From NCED01 sp035493955 (lineage in GTDB: Bacteria; Pseudomonadota; Alphaproteobacteria; Caulobacterales; Caulobacteraceae): 6,068 bases of DNA. The notes below the pieces were generated by a model, which saw nothing but the letters and a program-made list of their open reading frames with translations, made no database searches and was not told the DNA's origin. The stretch is taken from NCBI GenBank assembly GCA_035493955.1, contig DATJHI010000005.1, forward strand, positions 1 through 6,068. The letters are read 5' to 3'. Position numbers and translations under genes: made by a program. This document shows positions 1 to 5,335 of this stretch, one piece after another (the stretch's first letter is position 1; the number at the start of each line of letters is the position of its first letter).

Positions 1-110
1 TGAACCGGATGGCGACCATCTCCTACGGAGCCGAGGCCCCGGTCGCCCCCAACAACACCAAGGACGGCCGGGCGCAGAACCGGCGCGTGGTGGTGATCGT
101 CCTGGCGTGA
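1..110 (+). CDS. C-terminal end of an OmpA/MotB-like peptidoglycan-binding protein (partial)
   Basis: The reading frame is already open at the left edge (first full codon at base 3) and ends at a TGA at 108-110, so only the last 35 residues are visible. They contain the pattern ISYGAEAPVAPNNT followed by DGRAQNRRVVVIVL, which is the end of the OmpA C-terminal domain (OmpA_C/MotB family). In that family the NRRV strand closes the domain and the GRAxNRR arginine contributes to binding the diaminopimelate of peptidoglycan. The protein would therefore act in the periplasm, anchored to the outer membrane as an OmpA or Pal type protein, or to the inner membrane as a MotB type. The visible part cannot separate these. 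The alanine-terminated end VVVIVLA is compatible with either. A strong hairpin follows the stop, suggesting the transcript ends here. Confidence 0.8.
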   Translation, partial: NRMATISYGAEAPVAPNNTKDGRAQNRRVVVIVLA

Positions 111-116
111 ACCATA

Positions 117-141
117 GAAGGGCCGCCTCGCACGGCCCTTC
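117..141 (+). terminator. Perfect 9-bp hairpin after the OmpA-like gene
   Basis: GAAGGGCCG at 117-125 pairs perfectly with CGGCCCTTC at 133-141 across a 7-nt loop, starting 7 bases after the stop codon. There is no T-run behind it (CTCGCCCG follows), so it is not a textbook intrinsic terminator. Position and stem strength still make a transcript 3' end the likeliest role. A second small stem, GCCGC-CAA-GCGGC (156-168), lies just downstream. Confidence 0.6.
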
Positions 142-235
142 CTCGCCCGTCCCAAGCCGCCAAGCGGCGCGCAAAGCCTCTTGTCTTTCGATACGGACGT
201 GTGGTTTCAGGGCCGATCAGCCCGAGGGATTAGGG

Positions 236-778
236 ATGCGGTTTCGGATCGGCCATTGCCTGGCGGGCGCATTGACTCTTTGGCTCGTGGCGACGTCTGC
301 CGCCACAGCGGCCGATGCGCCGGCCTCGAGCCCTCAATTCAACATCATGGGTCCGTCCCGCTGCGCCGGCTGGCCGAAGACGGGGGCCATCACCTCGGCG
401 GAAAAGGCCGTGTCGCTGAACTGGGCCCTCGGGTTTCTGAGCGGCTGGGCGGCGTACGCCAACCTCGCCCTGCTCGACGTCGTAGAGCCAAAGGTCGTGG
501 ACGACTGGCTGACGACCTATTGCAAGGCCAATCCCACCGTCCCGTTACCGCTCGCCGTACGCGAGCTGGAGCGCGATTTCGAATCCAGGCTGCCGCCCCC
601 AGAGCCTTCCCCGGAGGCGGCGGTCCCGCCGCCTCCGCCCGCGTCAGGGGTGCAAGACGCCGCTCCGACAACCAAGGCCGTCCCGTCCCGCCGTGCTGCG
701 GTCCACCGCAAGGCGCCGCCCAAGAAGCCGGCCGCGACGACGCCTGCCCCCAAGACCCCGCCCAAGCCTCAACCCTAG
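236..778 (+). CDS. Secreted small protein with two conserved-looking cysteines and a Pro/Ala/Lys-rich tail
   Basis: This is a 180-residue protein that I do not recognise by name. The ATG at 236 was chosen because GAGGG at 224-228 lies 7 nt upstream and it gives a good Sec signal peptide: short basic start (MRFR), hydrophobic core around residues 8-22, and likely cleavage near ATAA|D (residues 25-26). An in-frame GTG at 107 overlaps the preceding stop but would place a long arginine-rich stretch before the signal peptide. The mature part has a compact, probably helical domain at about residues 35-119, with C43 and C96 available for a disulfide and tryptophans at 46, 63, 71 and 91. Its pattern (C..W, LGFLSGW, DDWLTTYC) loosely recalls small periplasmic HdeA- or Rap1a-like domains. 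From residue 120 on it is a disordered tail with PPPPP, KAPPKKP and PAPKTPPKP. A periplasmic or cell-wall role is an inference. Confidence 0.72.
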   Translation: MRFRIGHCLAGALTLWLVATSAATAADAPASSPQFNIMGPSRCAGWPKTGAITSAEKAVSLNWALGFLSGWAAYANLALLDVVEPKVVDDWLTTYCKANPTVPLPLAVRELERDFESRLPPPEPSPEAAVPPPPPASGVQDAAPTTKAVPSRRAAVHRKAPPKKPAATTPAPKTPPKPQP

Positions 779-810
779 GGCGTTCGCGGTTTGGGGCGTC
801 GCCCGACCTG

Positions 811-837
811 AAGCCGGCAGGCGGCCTAGCCGGCCTT
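811..837. terminator. Candidate hairpin at the convergent junction of the secreted-protein gene and ppa
   Basis: GCCGGC at 813-818 can pair with GCCGGC at 829-834 over a 10-nt loop. Two more A-T pairs (811-812 with 836-837) are possible if C835 is bulged. It overlaps the ppa stop codon (826-828), lies between the two convergent genes and could serve both directions. It has no T-run, so the call is tentative. Confidence 0.35.
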
Positions 838-1374
838 CTGCGCGCAGGCCTGGTTGCTTCTCTCGATGCCCTCCACCAGCAGGCGCTGCGCGGCGGCCGC
901 GTCGCCCCACCCCAGGACCTTGACCCACTTGTTGTCTTCCAAGTCCTTGTAGGTCGAGAAGAAGTGCTCGATCTGCCTGAGCGTGATCTCCGGCAGGTCC
1001 GAATAGTTCATCACCGCGTCGTACCGCTTGGTGAGCCACGACGACGGCACGGCCAGCAACTTCTCGTCGTTTCCGGCTTCGTCCTCCATCAGCAGGACCC
1101 CGACCAGGCGGCAGCTGATGACCGACCCGGGGAACAGGGCCCGGGTATTGCAGACGATCACGTCGCAAGGGTCGCCGTCTCCCGACAGGGTATGAGGAAC
1201 GAACCCGTAGTTCCCCGGATAGCGCATCGAGGTGTAGAGGAAGCGGTCGACCACCAGAGCGCCCGACTTCTTGTCCATTTCATATTTGATGGGCTCGCCG
1301 CCGATGGGCACTTCGATGATTACATTGACGTCGTGAGGAACATTCACACCCGCCGAAATCGCTTCCAAGTTCAT
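826..1374 (-). CDS. ppa: Inorganic pyrophosphatase, family I (soluble)
   Basis: A 182-residue cytoplasmic enzyme that hydrolyses pyrophosphate to two phosphates with Mg2+, pulling forward nucleotide and sugar-nucleotide synthesis. The sequence aligns with the E. coli enzyme with a constant offset of about one residue. Expected active-site residues are E21, K30, E32, R44, Y56, D66, D68, D71, D98, D103, K105, Y142 and K143. The metal-binding signature reads DGDPCDVIV at 66-74; a cysteine sits where most family members have an aliphatic residue, a mild deviation. Length matches the hexameric bacterial family (about 175-180). The ATG at 1372-1374 has AGGA about 10 nt upstream on the minus strand and begins the family's usual N-terminus (MNLEAISAG then VNVIIEVP). 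It converges with the secreted-protein gene and is divergent from the small basic ORF. Its PPi substrate is released by, among others, the guanylyltransferase encoded further right. Confidence 0.97.
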   Translation of the reverse strand: MNLEAISAGVNVPHDVNVIIEVPIGGEPIKYEMDKKSGALVVDRFLYTSMRYPGNYGFVPHTLSGDGDPCDVIVCNTRALFPGSVISCRLVGVLLMEDEAGNDEKLLAVPSSWLTKRYDAVMNYSDLPEITLRQIEHFFSTYKDLEDNKWVKVLGWGDAAAAQRLLVEGIERSNQACAQKAG

Positions 1375-1411
1375 AATCGAGTTTTCCTACTGCCACGACG
1401 AGGAACGCCGC

Positions 1412-1428
1412 CGCGTGGCTGCCACGCG
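1412..1428 (-). repeat. 7-bp hairpin in the ppa leader or promoter
   Basis: CGCGTGG at 1412-1418 and CCACGCG at 1422-1428 form a perfect 7-bp stem with a 3-nt loop, 37 bp upstream of the ppa start codon. It could be a structured 5' leader element if transcription begins upstream of it, or a DNA operator. There is no downstream T-run in the ppa direction. Confidence 0.5.
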
Positions 1429-1467
1429 CGACGTCCCGAAATTGTTCCTCTCTCTGCAACTTCCGTA

Positions 1468-1489
1468 CCGAACGATCAACGATGTTCGG
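1468..1489. repeat. Imperfect palindrome CCGAAC...GTTCGG upstream of ppa
   Basis: CCGAAC (1468-1473) and GTTCGG (1484-1489) are inverted copies. Inside them, ATC (1475-1477) and GAT (1481-1483) also pair, so the whole is a near-symmetrical 22-bp element with one unpaired base. The half-site spacing is compatible with a dimeric regulator site or with an RNA hairpin in a long ppa leader; the sequence alone does not decide. Confidence 0.4.
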
Positions 1490-1661
1490 CCGTTTGGGGA
1501 CCGCGACCCAGCCGCCCCAGCTTTATTCTAGGCAAAACAGCAACTGCCTGCGAGTGCGTTTTGGGGAGACGACCCCGCCGCGGAATGAAGCCACTCCTGA
1601 TCTTCGGAGGCGCGGCCTTGACGGGCGCCGTTAACCCTTTGCATTGGAGAGGCCAATCCGT

Positions 1662-1682
1662 GGCGGCACGGGTTTTGCCGCC
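1662..1682 (+). repeat. 7-bp hairpin 34 bp upstream of the small ORF
   Basis: GGCGGCA (1662-1668) and TGCCGCC (1676-1682) make a perfect 7-bp stem with loop CGGGTTT. It ends 34 bp before the start codon at 1717, so it may lie in that gene's 5' leader. Confidence 0.45.
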
Positions 1683-1716
1683 GGCAGATGCGGAGCTTCA
1701 AAATGGAGCAAAGGAC

Positions 1717-1884
1717 ATGGACTTCGCAAAACTCCACGAGACCCTGACCGGTGAGCGGCGCCTCACGCCGCCCCTGAGCAAAGAGCGGCCGGGCGGCCCC
1801 CCGCCGGCGGAGACGACGCAAGCTGACGCCAAGTCCAAGCGCGGGTCCTACAGCCGCCGTCCCGCCAAGCCGACCGCTGACTGA
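1717..1884 (+). CDS. Small basic, proline-rich hypothetical protein (55 aa)
   Basis: I do not recognise this protein. It begins MDFAKLHETLTGERRL and then becomes proline-rich (PP at 18-19, PPP at 28-30). It ends in a basic, Ser/Arg/Lys-rich tail (KSKRGSYSRRPAKP). There are 11 Lys/Arg against 7 Asp/Glu, and no signal peptide, membrane segment or cysteine, so it is probably cytoplasmic and largely disordered beyond residue 16. It is called a gene because about 87% of its codons end in G or C, that bias starts at this ATG and fades upstream, and GGAG (1704-1707) lies 9 nt before the start. The frame stays open further upstream (an ATG at 1585), but that part has poor codon bias and crosses a hairpin. 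Its stop is 7 bp from the fbp stop in the opposite direction. Nucleic-acid binding is possible from the charge, but nothing specific supports it. Confidence 0.55.
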   Translation: MDFAKLHETLTGERRLTPPLSKERPGGPPPAETTQADAKSKRGSYSRRPAKPTAD

Positions 1885-1891
1885 ACCGGCC

Positions 1892-2890
1892 TCAGGCGTG
1901 GGCGGCGGTGACGCGGTCCACCTCTTCGGATGACCCCAACACGACGGCGACCCGCTGGTGCAGGGTGGTCGGCTGGATATCCAGGATCGGTTCGCGCGCA
2001 TCCGTCGCCGCGCCGCCCGCACGCGTCACAAGCAGGCCCAGGGGGTTGGCCTCATACATGAGCCGCAGCTTGCCGGCTCGGTCGGGCTCGCGCGCGTCCC
2101 ATGGATAGAGGAAGACGCCGCCCCGGCTGAGTATCCGATGGACGTCGGCGACCATCGAGCCCGCCCACCGCATGTTGAAATCCTTGCCGCGCACGCCCTC
2201 GCAACCGGCGATGCAGTCGTCGATATAGGTCCTGACCGGCTCGGCCCAGTGGCGGCGGTTCGACATGTTGATCGCGAATTCCTTGGTCTGCCGCGGCACC
2301 GAAAGCCCATCCATGACCTGCAGCCATTCGCCCCTCGACCGGTCGAAGGTGAAGGAGGCGACGCCATCGGCAAGGGTCAGCACCAGGGTGGTCTGGGGGC
2401 CGTAGAGCACGTAACCCGCGGCGACCTGACGCCGGCCCGGTTGCAGGAAGTCGGCCGAGGTGATCGCGTGCGCGGGCGCCGGCAGGACCGAGAAGATGGT
2501 GCCGATGGACAGGTTGACGTCGATATTGCTCGAGCCGTCCAACGGGTCGAAGAGGAGCAGATAGCGCCCACTCCGGCCGGCCGGGGGGAAGGCCACGATG
2601 TCCTCTTCCTCCTCGGAGGCGATCGCAGCTATGTGCGGACAGGCCTCCGCGGCCTCGATCAGCATGGCGTTGGAGGTCACGTCGAGCGTCTTTTGAACCT
2701 CGCCCTGGACGTTCTCGACGCCCGCCGTCCCAAGTATGCCCGCGAGCGCGCCACGCGACACCAGATCCGAGATCCGGGCGCAGGCGGCCGCCACGGCCAC
2801 GACCAATTCGGCCAAGGCGCCGTCGGCAGGGGCCTCGGCCGCGAGATAGGAGGCCAGAGTCGAGTGGGAATCGCGCCGCAAATCGTCCAT
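1892..2890 (-). CDS. fbp: Fructose-1,6-bisphosphatase, class I
   Basis: A 332-residue cytoplasmic enzyme that removes the 1-phosphate of fructose-1,6-bisphosphate to give fructose-6-phosphate, in gluconeogenesis and, in autotrophs, the Calvin cycle. Length equals that of the E. coli class I enzyme. Metal- and substrate-binding motifs are intact. The acidic cluster SEEEED is at 92-97. FDPLDGSSNID is at 114-124 (D115, D118). MRWAGSMVADVHR is at 240-252. The active-site block GKLRLMYEANP is at 273-283, with K274 and E280 at the same numbers as in the mammalian enzyme. The ATG at 2888-2890 is preceded on the minus strand by AAGGA with 6-7 nt spacing. It diverges from the GDP-mannose fusion gene across a ~200-bp shared region and converges with the small basic ORF. 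There are no cbb genes in view, so a gluconeogenic role is the default. Its product is the substrate of the isomerase domain next door. Confidence 0.97.
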   Translation of the reverse strand: MDDLRRDSHSTLASYLAAEAPADGALAELVVAVAAACARISDLVSRGALAGILGTAGVENVQGEVQKTLDVTSNAMLIEAAEACPHIAAIASEEEEDIVAFPPAGRSGRYLLLFDPLDGSSNIDVNLSIGTIFSVLPAPAHAITSADFLQPGRRQVAAGYVLYGPQTTLVLTLADGVASFTFDRSRGEWLQVMDGLSVPRQTKEFAINMSNRRHWAEPVRTYIDDCIAGCEGVRGKDFNMRWAGSMVADVHRILSRGGVFLYPWDAREPDRAGKLRLMYEANPLGLLVTRAGGAATDAREPILDIQPTTLHQRVAVVLGSSEEVDRVTAAHA

Positions 2891-2927
2891 CGAAAGTCCT
2901 TAGGATGCCGCCTCGGACCTGTCGAGC

Positions 2928-2937
2928 CGCCTAGGCG
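2928..2937. repeat. 10-bp perfect palindrome CGCCTAGGCG upstream of fbp
   Basis: A perfect palindrome in the divergent region, containing the tetranucleotide CTAG that is scarce in this window. It could be a small operator; no matching second copy was seen nearby, so function is unproven. Confidence 0.4.
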
Positions 2938-3077
2938 CACCTAATCGGTCGGAAGCGAAGGCAAAGCCTGCGCGTCCCGGCCGACGTCCTGTCGCGGGAG
3001 GCGCGCCGAGCGCCTCGTCGCCCATGCTTTCGGCTGTGGATTGGGTCGCGGCCCTATGGTGGGCTTTGGGGGCCTCG

Positions 3078-3085
3078 CCTATAAC
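3078..3085 (+). promoter_or_regulatory. Candidate -10 element (CCTATAAC) giving a possibly leaderless mRNA
   Basis: CCTATAAC matches 7 of 8 positions of the Caulobacter housekeeping -10 consensus GCTANAWC (from memory). It ends 7 bases before the ATG at 3093, so transcription would start at or next to the A of the start codon. No Shine-Dalgarno sequence is present between it and the ATG. No convincing -35 is seen at normal spacing, which keeps this tentative. Confidence 0.45.
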
Positions 3086-3092
3086 TGCGCCG

Positions 3093-5321
3093 ATGCAGAT
3101 CTATCCAGTGATCCTATGCGGCGGCTCGGGGACCCGGCTTTGGCCCGCGTCCCGTCCGTCCCGGCCGAAGCAGTTCATTCCGTTGGTCGGCGACCGGTCG
3201 CTGTTTCAGGACACCGTGCTCCGGTTGCAGGGAATCTCCGGGGCGGCCGAACCGATCGTGGTCGCCGGCGCCGCCCACAGGGCGGTGATCGAGCGCCAGC
3301 TGGCCGACCTGGGCGTCGGCGGGGTCGTCCTCATTGAACCCGAAGGGCGTGATTCCGCGCCGGCCATCGCGGCGGCCGCGGGCTGGATCGCCGCCCGTGA
3401 TCCCGAGGGCATCGCCGTGGTGGTGGCCTCCGACCACCATATTTCCGACGCCGCAGCCTTCTGCGGTTCGGTGACGGTGGCGGCGAAGGCCGCTGCGCTG
3501 GGTCGGGTGGTGACCTTCGGCGTGAAACCGGCCAGCGCGTCCACGGCCTATGGCTACATCGAGGCTGGCGACACCTTGCCGGAGGCTCCGGGGGTTTTTG
3601 CGCTGAAGCGGTTCGTCGAGAAGCCCGATGCGGCGACGGCCCGGGCCTATATCGACGCGGGCTATCTGTGGAACAGCGGCAACTTCGTCTTCGCCGGGTC
3701 GACGCTTGTCGAGGAACTCTCCCACTACGCGCCGGACGTGATGCAGGCCGTGGACGCCGCCCTGGCGGAGGCCGCCCATGAGGGCGCGGCGGTGCGGCTG
3801 GGCGACAGCTTCCGCAAGGCGCCGAAGATCTCCATAGACTATGCGGTGATGGAACGGACCGACCGGGCGGCCGTCGCGCCGGTCGATTTCACCTGGTCGG
3901 ACCTCGGCGCCTGGGATGCGGTCTGGGCCGCCTCGCCGCGCGACGCCGACGGCAATTCTTCGCTCGGGCAGGCAATGCTGATCGGCAGCAAAAACAGCAT
4001 GCTCCGCGGCGCCCCCAGGGGGCCGCTGGTGGTCGGGATCGGCCTCAACCGCATCGGGATCGTGGTGGAATCCGACGCCGTCCTGGTGTGCGACCTCGCC
4101 GCCAGCCAGGACGTCAAGCTCGCGGTCGATCGGCTGAAGCTCGAAGCGCGCTCGGAACTGAGCTTTGCACCCGACGGCGGCCTTGCCGCCGACAGGGACC
4201 GGTTCGAGCGCTGGCTGATGGCGAGCGCCCTTCCCCTGTGGTGGGCGATCGGCGCGGACCATGCCCAGGGGGGCTTCCATGAGGCCATCGATCAACAGGG
4301 GCGGGCCGTCGCGGTCGATCGAAGGGCGCGGGTGCAGGGCCGGCAGGTCTACGTCTATGCGACGGGGGCGGCGATGGGGTGGCCGGGCCCCTGGCGCGAC
4401 GCGATAACCCACGGCCTCGACGGCCTGATGTCCGCATACCGTCGGCCGGATGGGTTGTTCCGCACCCTGATCCATGCCGACCGGACCGTCGCCGACGACA
4501 CGGTGGTGATCTACGATCAGGCCTTCGTCCTCTTGGCCCTGGCTGCGGCGGCCAAGGCGGCGCCAGAGCAAAGGCCGGTCCTGACCGAGACGGCGACGTC
4601 GCTCCTCGCCACCTTGCGGGCGACCCGGTCCCATCCGGCAGGCGGTTTCGTCGAGGCCGGCGGCGCGACCCCCTTCTACGCCAACCCGCACATGCACCTG
4701 CTCGAGGCCGCGCTGGCCTGGGAGGAGGCGGGGGGCGGGCCGGTGTGGCGGGCCCTCGCGGACGAAATCGTCGAGCTTTGCCTGGCGCGCTTCATCAACG
4801 CCCAGGGCGCCCTGTTGGAGTGGTTCGACGCCGATTGGCGACCCGTCCAGGCCTTGGCTGGGCATATCGTCGAACCGGGCCACCAGTTCGAATGGGCCTG
4901 GCTGCTGGAACGTTGGAGTCGCCTGCGCGGGCGAGCGGACGCCCATGTCGCGGCCCAGAGGCTGTTCGATGTCGGTGAACTGGGGGTGGACTGGACCCGC
5001 GGGGTGGCCGTCGCCGAAATGCTCGACGACCTGGCGACGCCGCACGATCCGGTCGCGCGCCTCTGGTCAGCCACGGAACGCCTGAAGGCCGGTCTGATCC
5101 TGGCCGAAGCCGAGAGCGATCCTAAGCGCCGGGCAGGGTATCTGGCGGCGGCGGAGGGCGCGGCGCAGGCCCTTTTCCGCTATCTCGATACCGACGTCCC
5201 GGGTCTTTGGCGCGACAAGATGGGGGCGGATGGGCGTTTCCGCGAGGAACCGGCCCCCGCAAGTTCGCTCTACCACATCATCTGCGCGATCGCGGAACTC
5301 AGGGCGCGCGGCCCAGCCTAG
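3093..5321 (+). CDS. Bifunctional mannose-1-phosphate guanylyltransferase / AGE-family mannose-6-phosphate isomerase fusion
   Basis: A 742-residue two-domain cytoplasmic enzyme for GDP-mannose synthesis. Residues 1-350 are a ManC-type guanylyltransferase (GTP + mannose-1-phosphate to GDP-mannose + PPi). It shows the nucleotide-binding signature GGSGTRLWPAS at 10-20 and PKQF at 25-28. ASDHHI is at 112-117, GYLWNSGNF at 190-198, the sugar-phosphate motif FVEKP at 174-178, and SIDYAVMERT and WSDLGAWD at 247-275. Residues 365-740 are an AGE (N-acylglucosamine 2-epimerase) superfamily barrel like the type III phosphomannose isomerase of rhizobia. It shows QGRQVYVYA at 415-423, YDQAFVLLALA at 474-484 and NPHMHLLEA (H535). 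EPGHQFEWAWLL (H597), RLWSATERLKAG and SLYHI (H728) follow. These three histidines sit where the family has catalytic ones. Usual ManC proteins carry a short cupin isomerase instead. The start at 3093 fits ManC N-termini; there is no Shine-Dalgarno. A phosphomannomutase is still needed from elsewhere. The second domain's substrate is inferred, not shown. Confidence 0.9.
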   Translation: MQIYPVILCGGSGTRLWPASRPSRPKQFIPLVGDRSLFQDTVLRLQGISGAAEPIVVAGAAHRAVIERQLADLGVGGVVLIEPEGRDSAPAIAAAAGWIAARDPEGIAVVVASDHHISDAAAFCGSVTVAAKAAALGRVVTFGVKPASASTAYGYIEAGDTLPEAPGVFALKRFVEKPDAATARAYIDAGYLWNSGNFVFAGSTLVEELSHYAPDVMQAVDAALAEAAHEGAAVRLGDSFRKAPKISIDYAVMERTDRAAVAPVDFTWSDLGAWDAVWAASPRDADGNSSLGQAMLIGSKNSMLRGAPRGPLVVGIGLNRIGIVVESDAVLVCDLAASQDVKLAVDRLKLEARSELSFAPDGGLAADRDRFERWLMASALPLWWAIGADHAQGGFHEAIDQQGRAVAVDRRARVQGRQVYVYATGAAMGWPGPWRDAITHGLDGLMSAYRRPDGLFRTLIHADRTVADDTVVIYDQAFVLLALAAAAKAAPEQRPVLTETATSLLATLRATRSHPAGGFVEAGGATPFYANPHMHLLEAALAWEEAGGGPVWRALADEIVELCLARFINAQGALLEWFDADWRPVQALAGHIVEPGHQFEWAWLLERWSRLRGRADAHVAAQRLFDVGELGVDWTRGVAVAEMLDDLATPHDPVARLWSATERLKAGLILAEAESDPKRRAGYLAAAEGAAQALFRYLDTDVPGLWRDKMGADGRFREEPAPASSLYHIICAIAELRARGPA

Positions 5322-5335
5322 GCTGCGGCTAGCCG
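5311..5335. terminator. Abutting palindromes over the two convergent stop codons; candidate bidirectional terminator
   Basis: CAGCCTAGGCTG (5314-5325) is a perfect 12-bp palindrome containing the fusion gene's TAG. CGGCTAGCCG (5326-5335) is a perfect 10-bp palindrome containing the opposing gene's stop, and it follows with no gap. As RNA, GCC+CAGC (5311-5317) can pair with GCTG+GGC (5322-5325 and 5327-5329) around a CTAG loop with one bulged C. There is no T-run, so termination is only suggested by position. Confidence 0.4.

Larger units (their letters stand above)
1375..1716. promoter_or_regulatory. Divergent non-coding region between ppa and the small ORF, with inverted repeats
   Basis: About 340 bp without a convincing gene; third-position G/C bias breaks down here. 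It should contain the ppa promoter (minus strand) and the promoter for the small ORF (plus strand), though I cannot fix either with confidence. It holds three clear inverted repeats (1412-1428, 1468-1489 and 1662-1682) and a weaker GGGG/CCCC pair (1563-1576). It also has an AT-richer patch around 1521-1540 and a lone TTAACC at 1631-1636. The last resembles a CtrA half-site, but a second TTAA at the required spacing is absent. Confidence 0.55.
2891..3092. promoter_or_regulatory. Divergent control region between fbp and the guanylyltransferase fusion gene
   Basis: About 200 bp that must hold both promoters. Visible elements are a perfect 10-bp palindrome CGCCTAGGCG (2928-2937), 38 bp upstream of the fbp start, and an inverted repeat GAGGCG/CGCCTC (2998-3003 and 3011-3016, 7-nt loop). 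There is also a -10-like CCTATAAC just before the fusion gene. No known regulator site is recognised. An in-frame ATG at 3024 lies inside this region but lacks a ribosome-binding site and would add 23 non-family residues. Confidence 0.6.

Noticed and set aside
107..235. A GTG start at 107 for the secreted protein, overlapping the previous stop codon
   Set aside because: It would bury the signal peptide behind 43 mostly basic residues and cross the 117-141 hairpin; the ATG at 236 has a ribosome-binding site and a normal signal peptide.
1631..1645. CtrA-type binding site at TTAACC
   Set aside because: The consensus needs a second TTAA after 7 bases; here that position reads CATT, so only a half-site is present.
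181..1884. A 567-codon open frame on the plus strand spanning the secreted-protein gene, ppa and the small ORF
   Set aside because: It crosses two well-supported genes in the wrong frame or strand and has arginine-rich shadow composition; only its last 55 codons look like a gene.
1958..2944. A 328-codon plus-strand frame opposite fbp
   Set aside because: It is a shadow of the fbp codon pattern; the minus-strand product matches class I fructose-bisphosphatase throughout.
3024..3092. An earlier in-frame ATG for the fusion gene adding 23 residues
   Set aside because: No ribosome-binding site, the added residues match nothing in the family, and a -10-like element lies inside the segment; ManC proteins start right before the YPVILCGGSGTR motif.
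3114..5045. A 643-codon open frame antisense to the guanylyltransferase fusion
   Set aside because: Long antisense frames are expected opposite GC-rich genes; the translation is Arg/Gly/His-rich with no domain, while the plus-strand protein has many exact family motifs.
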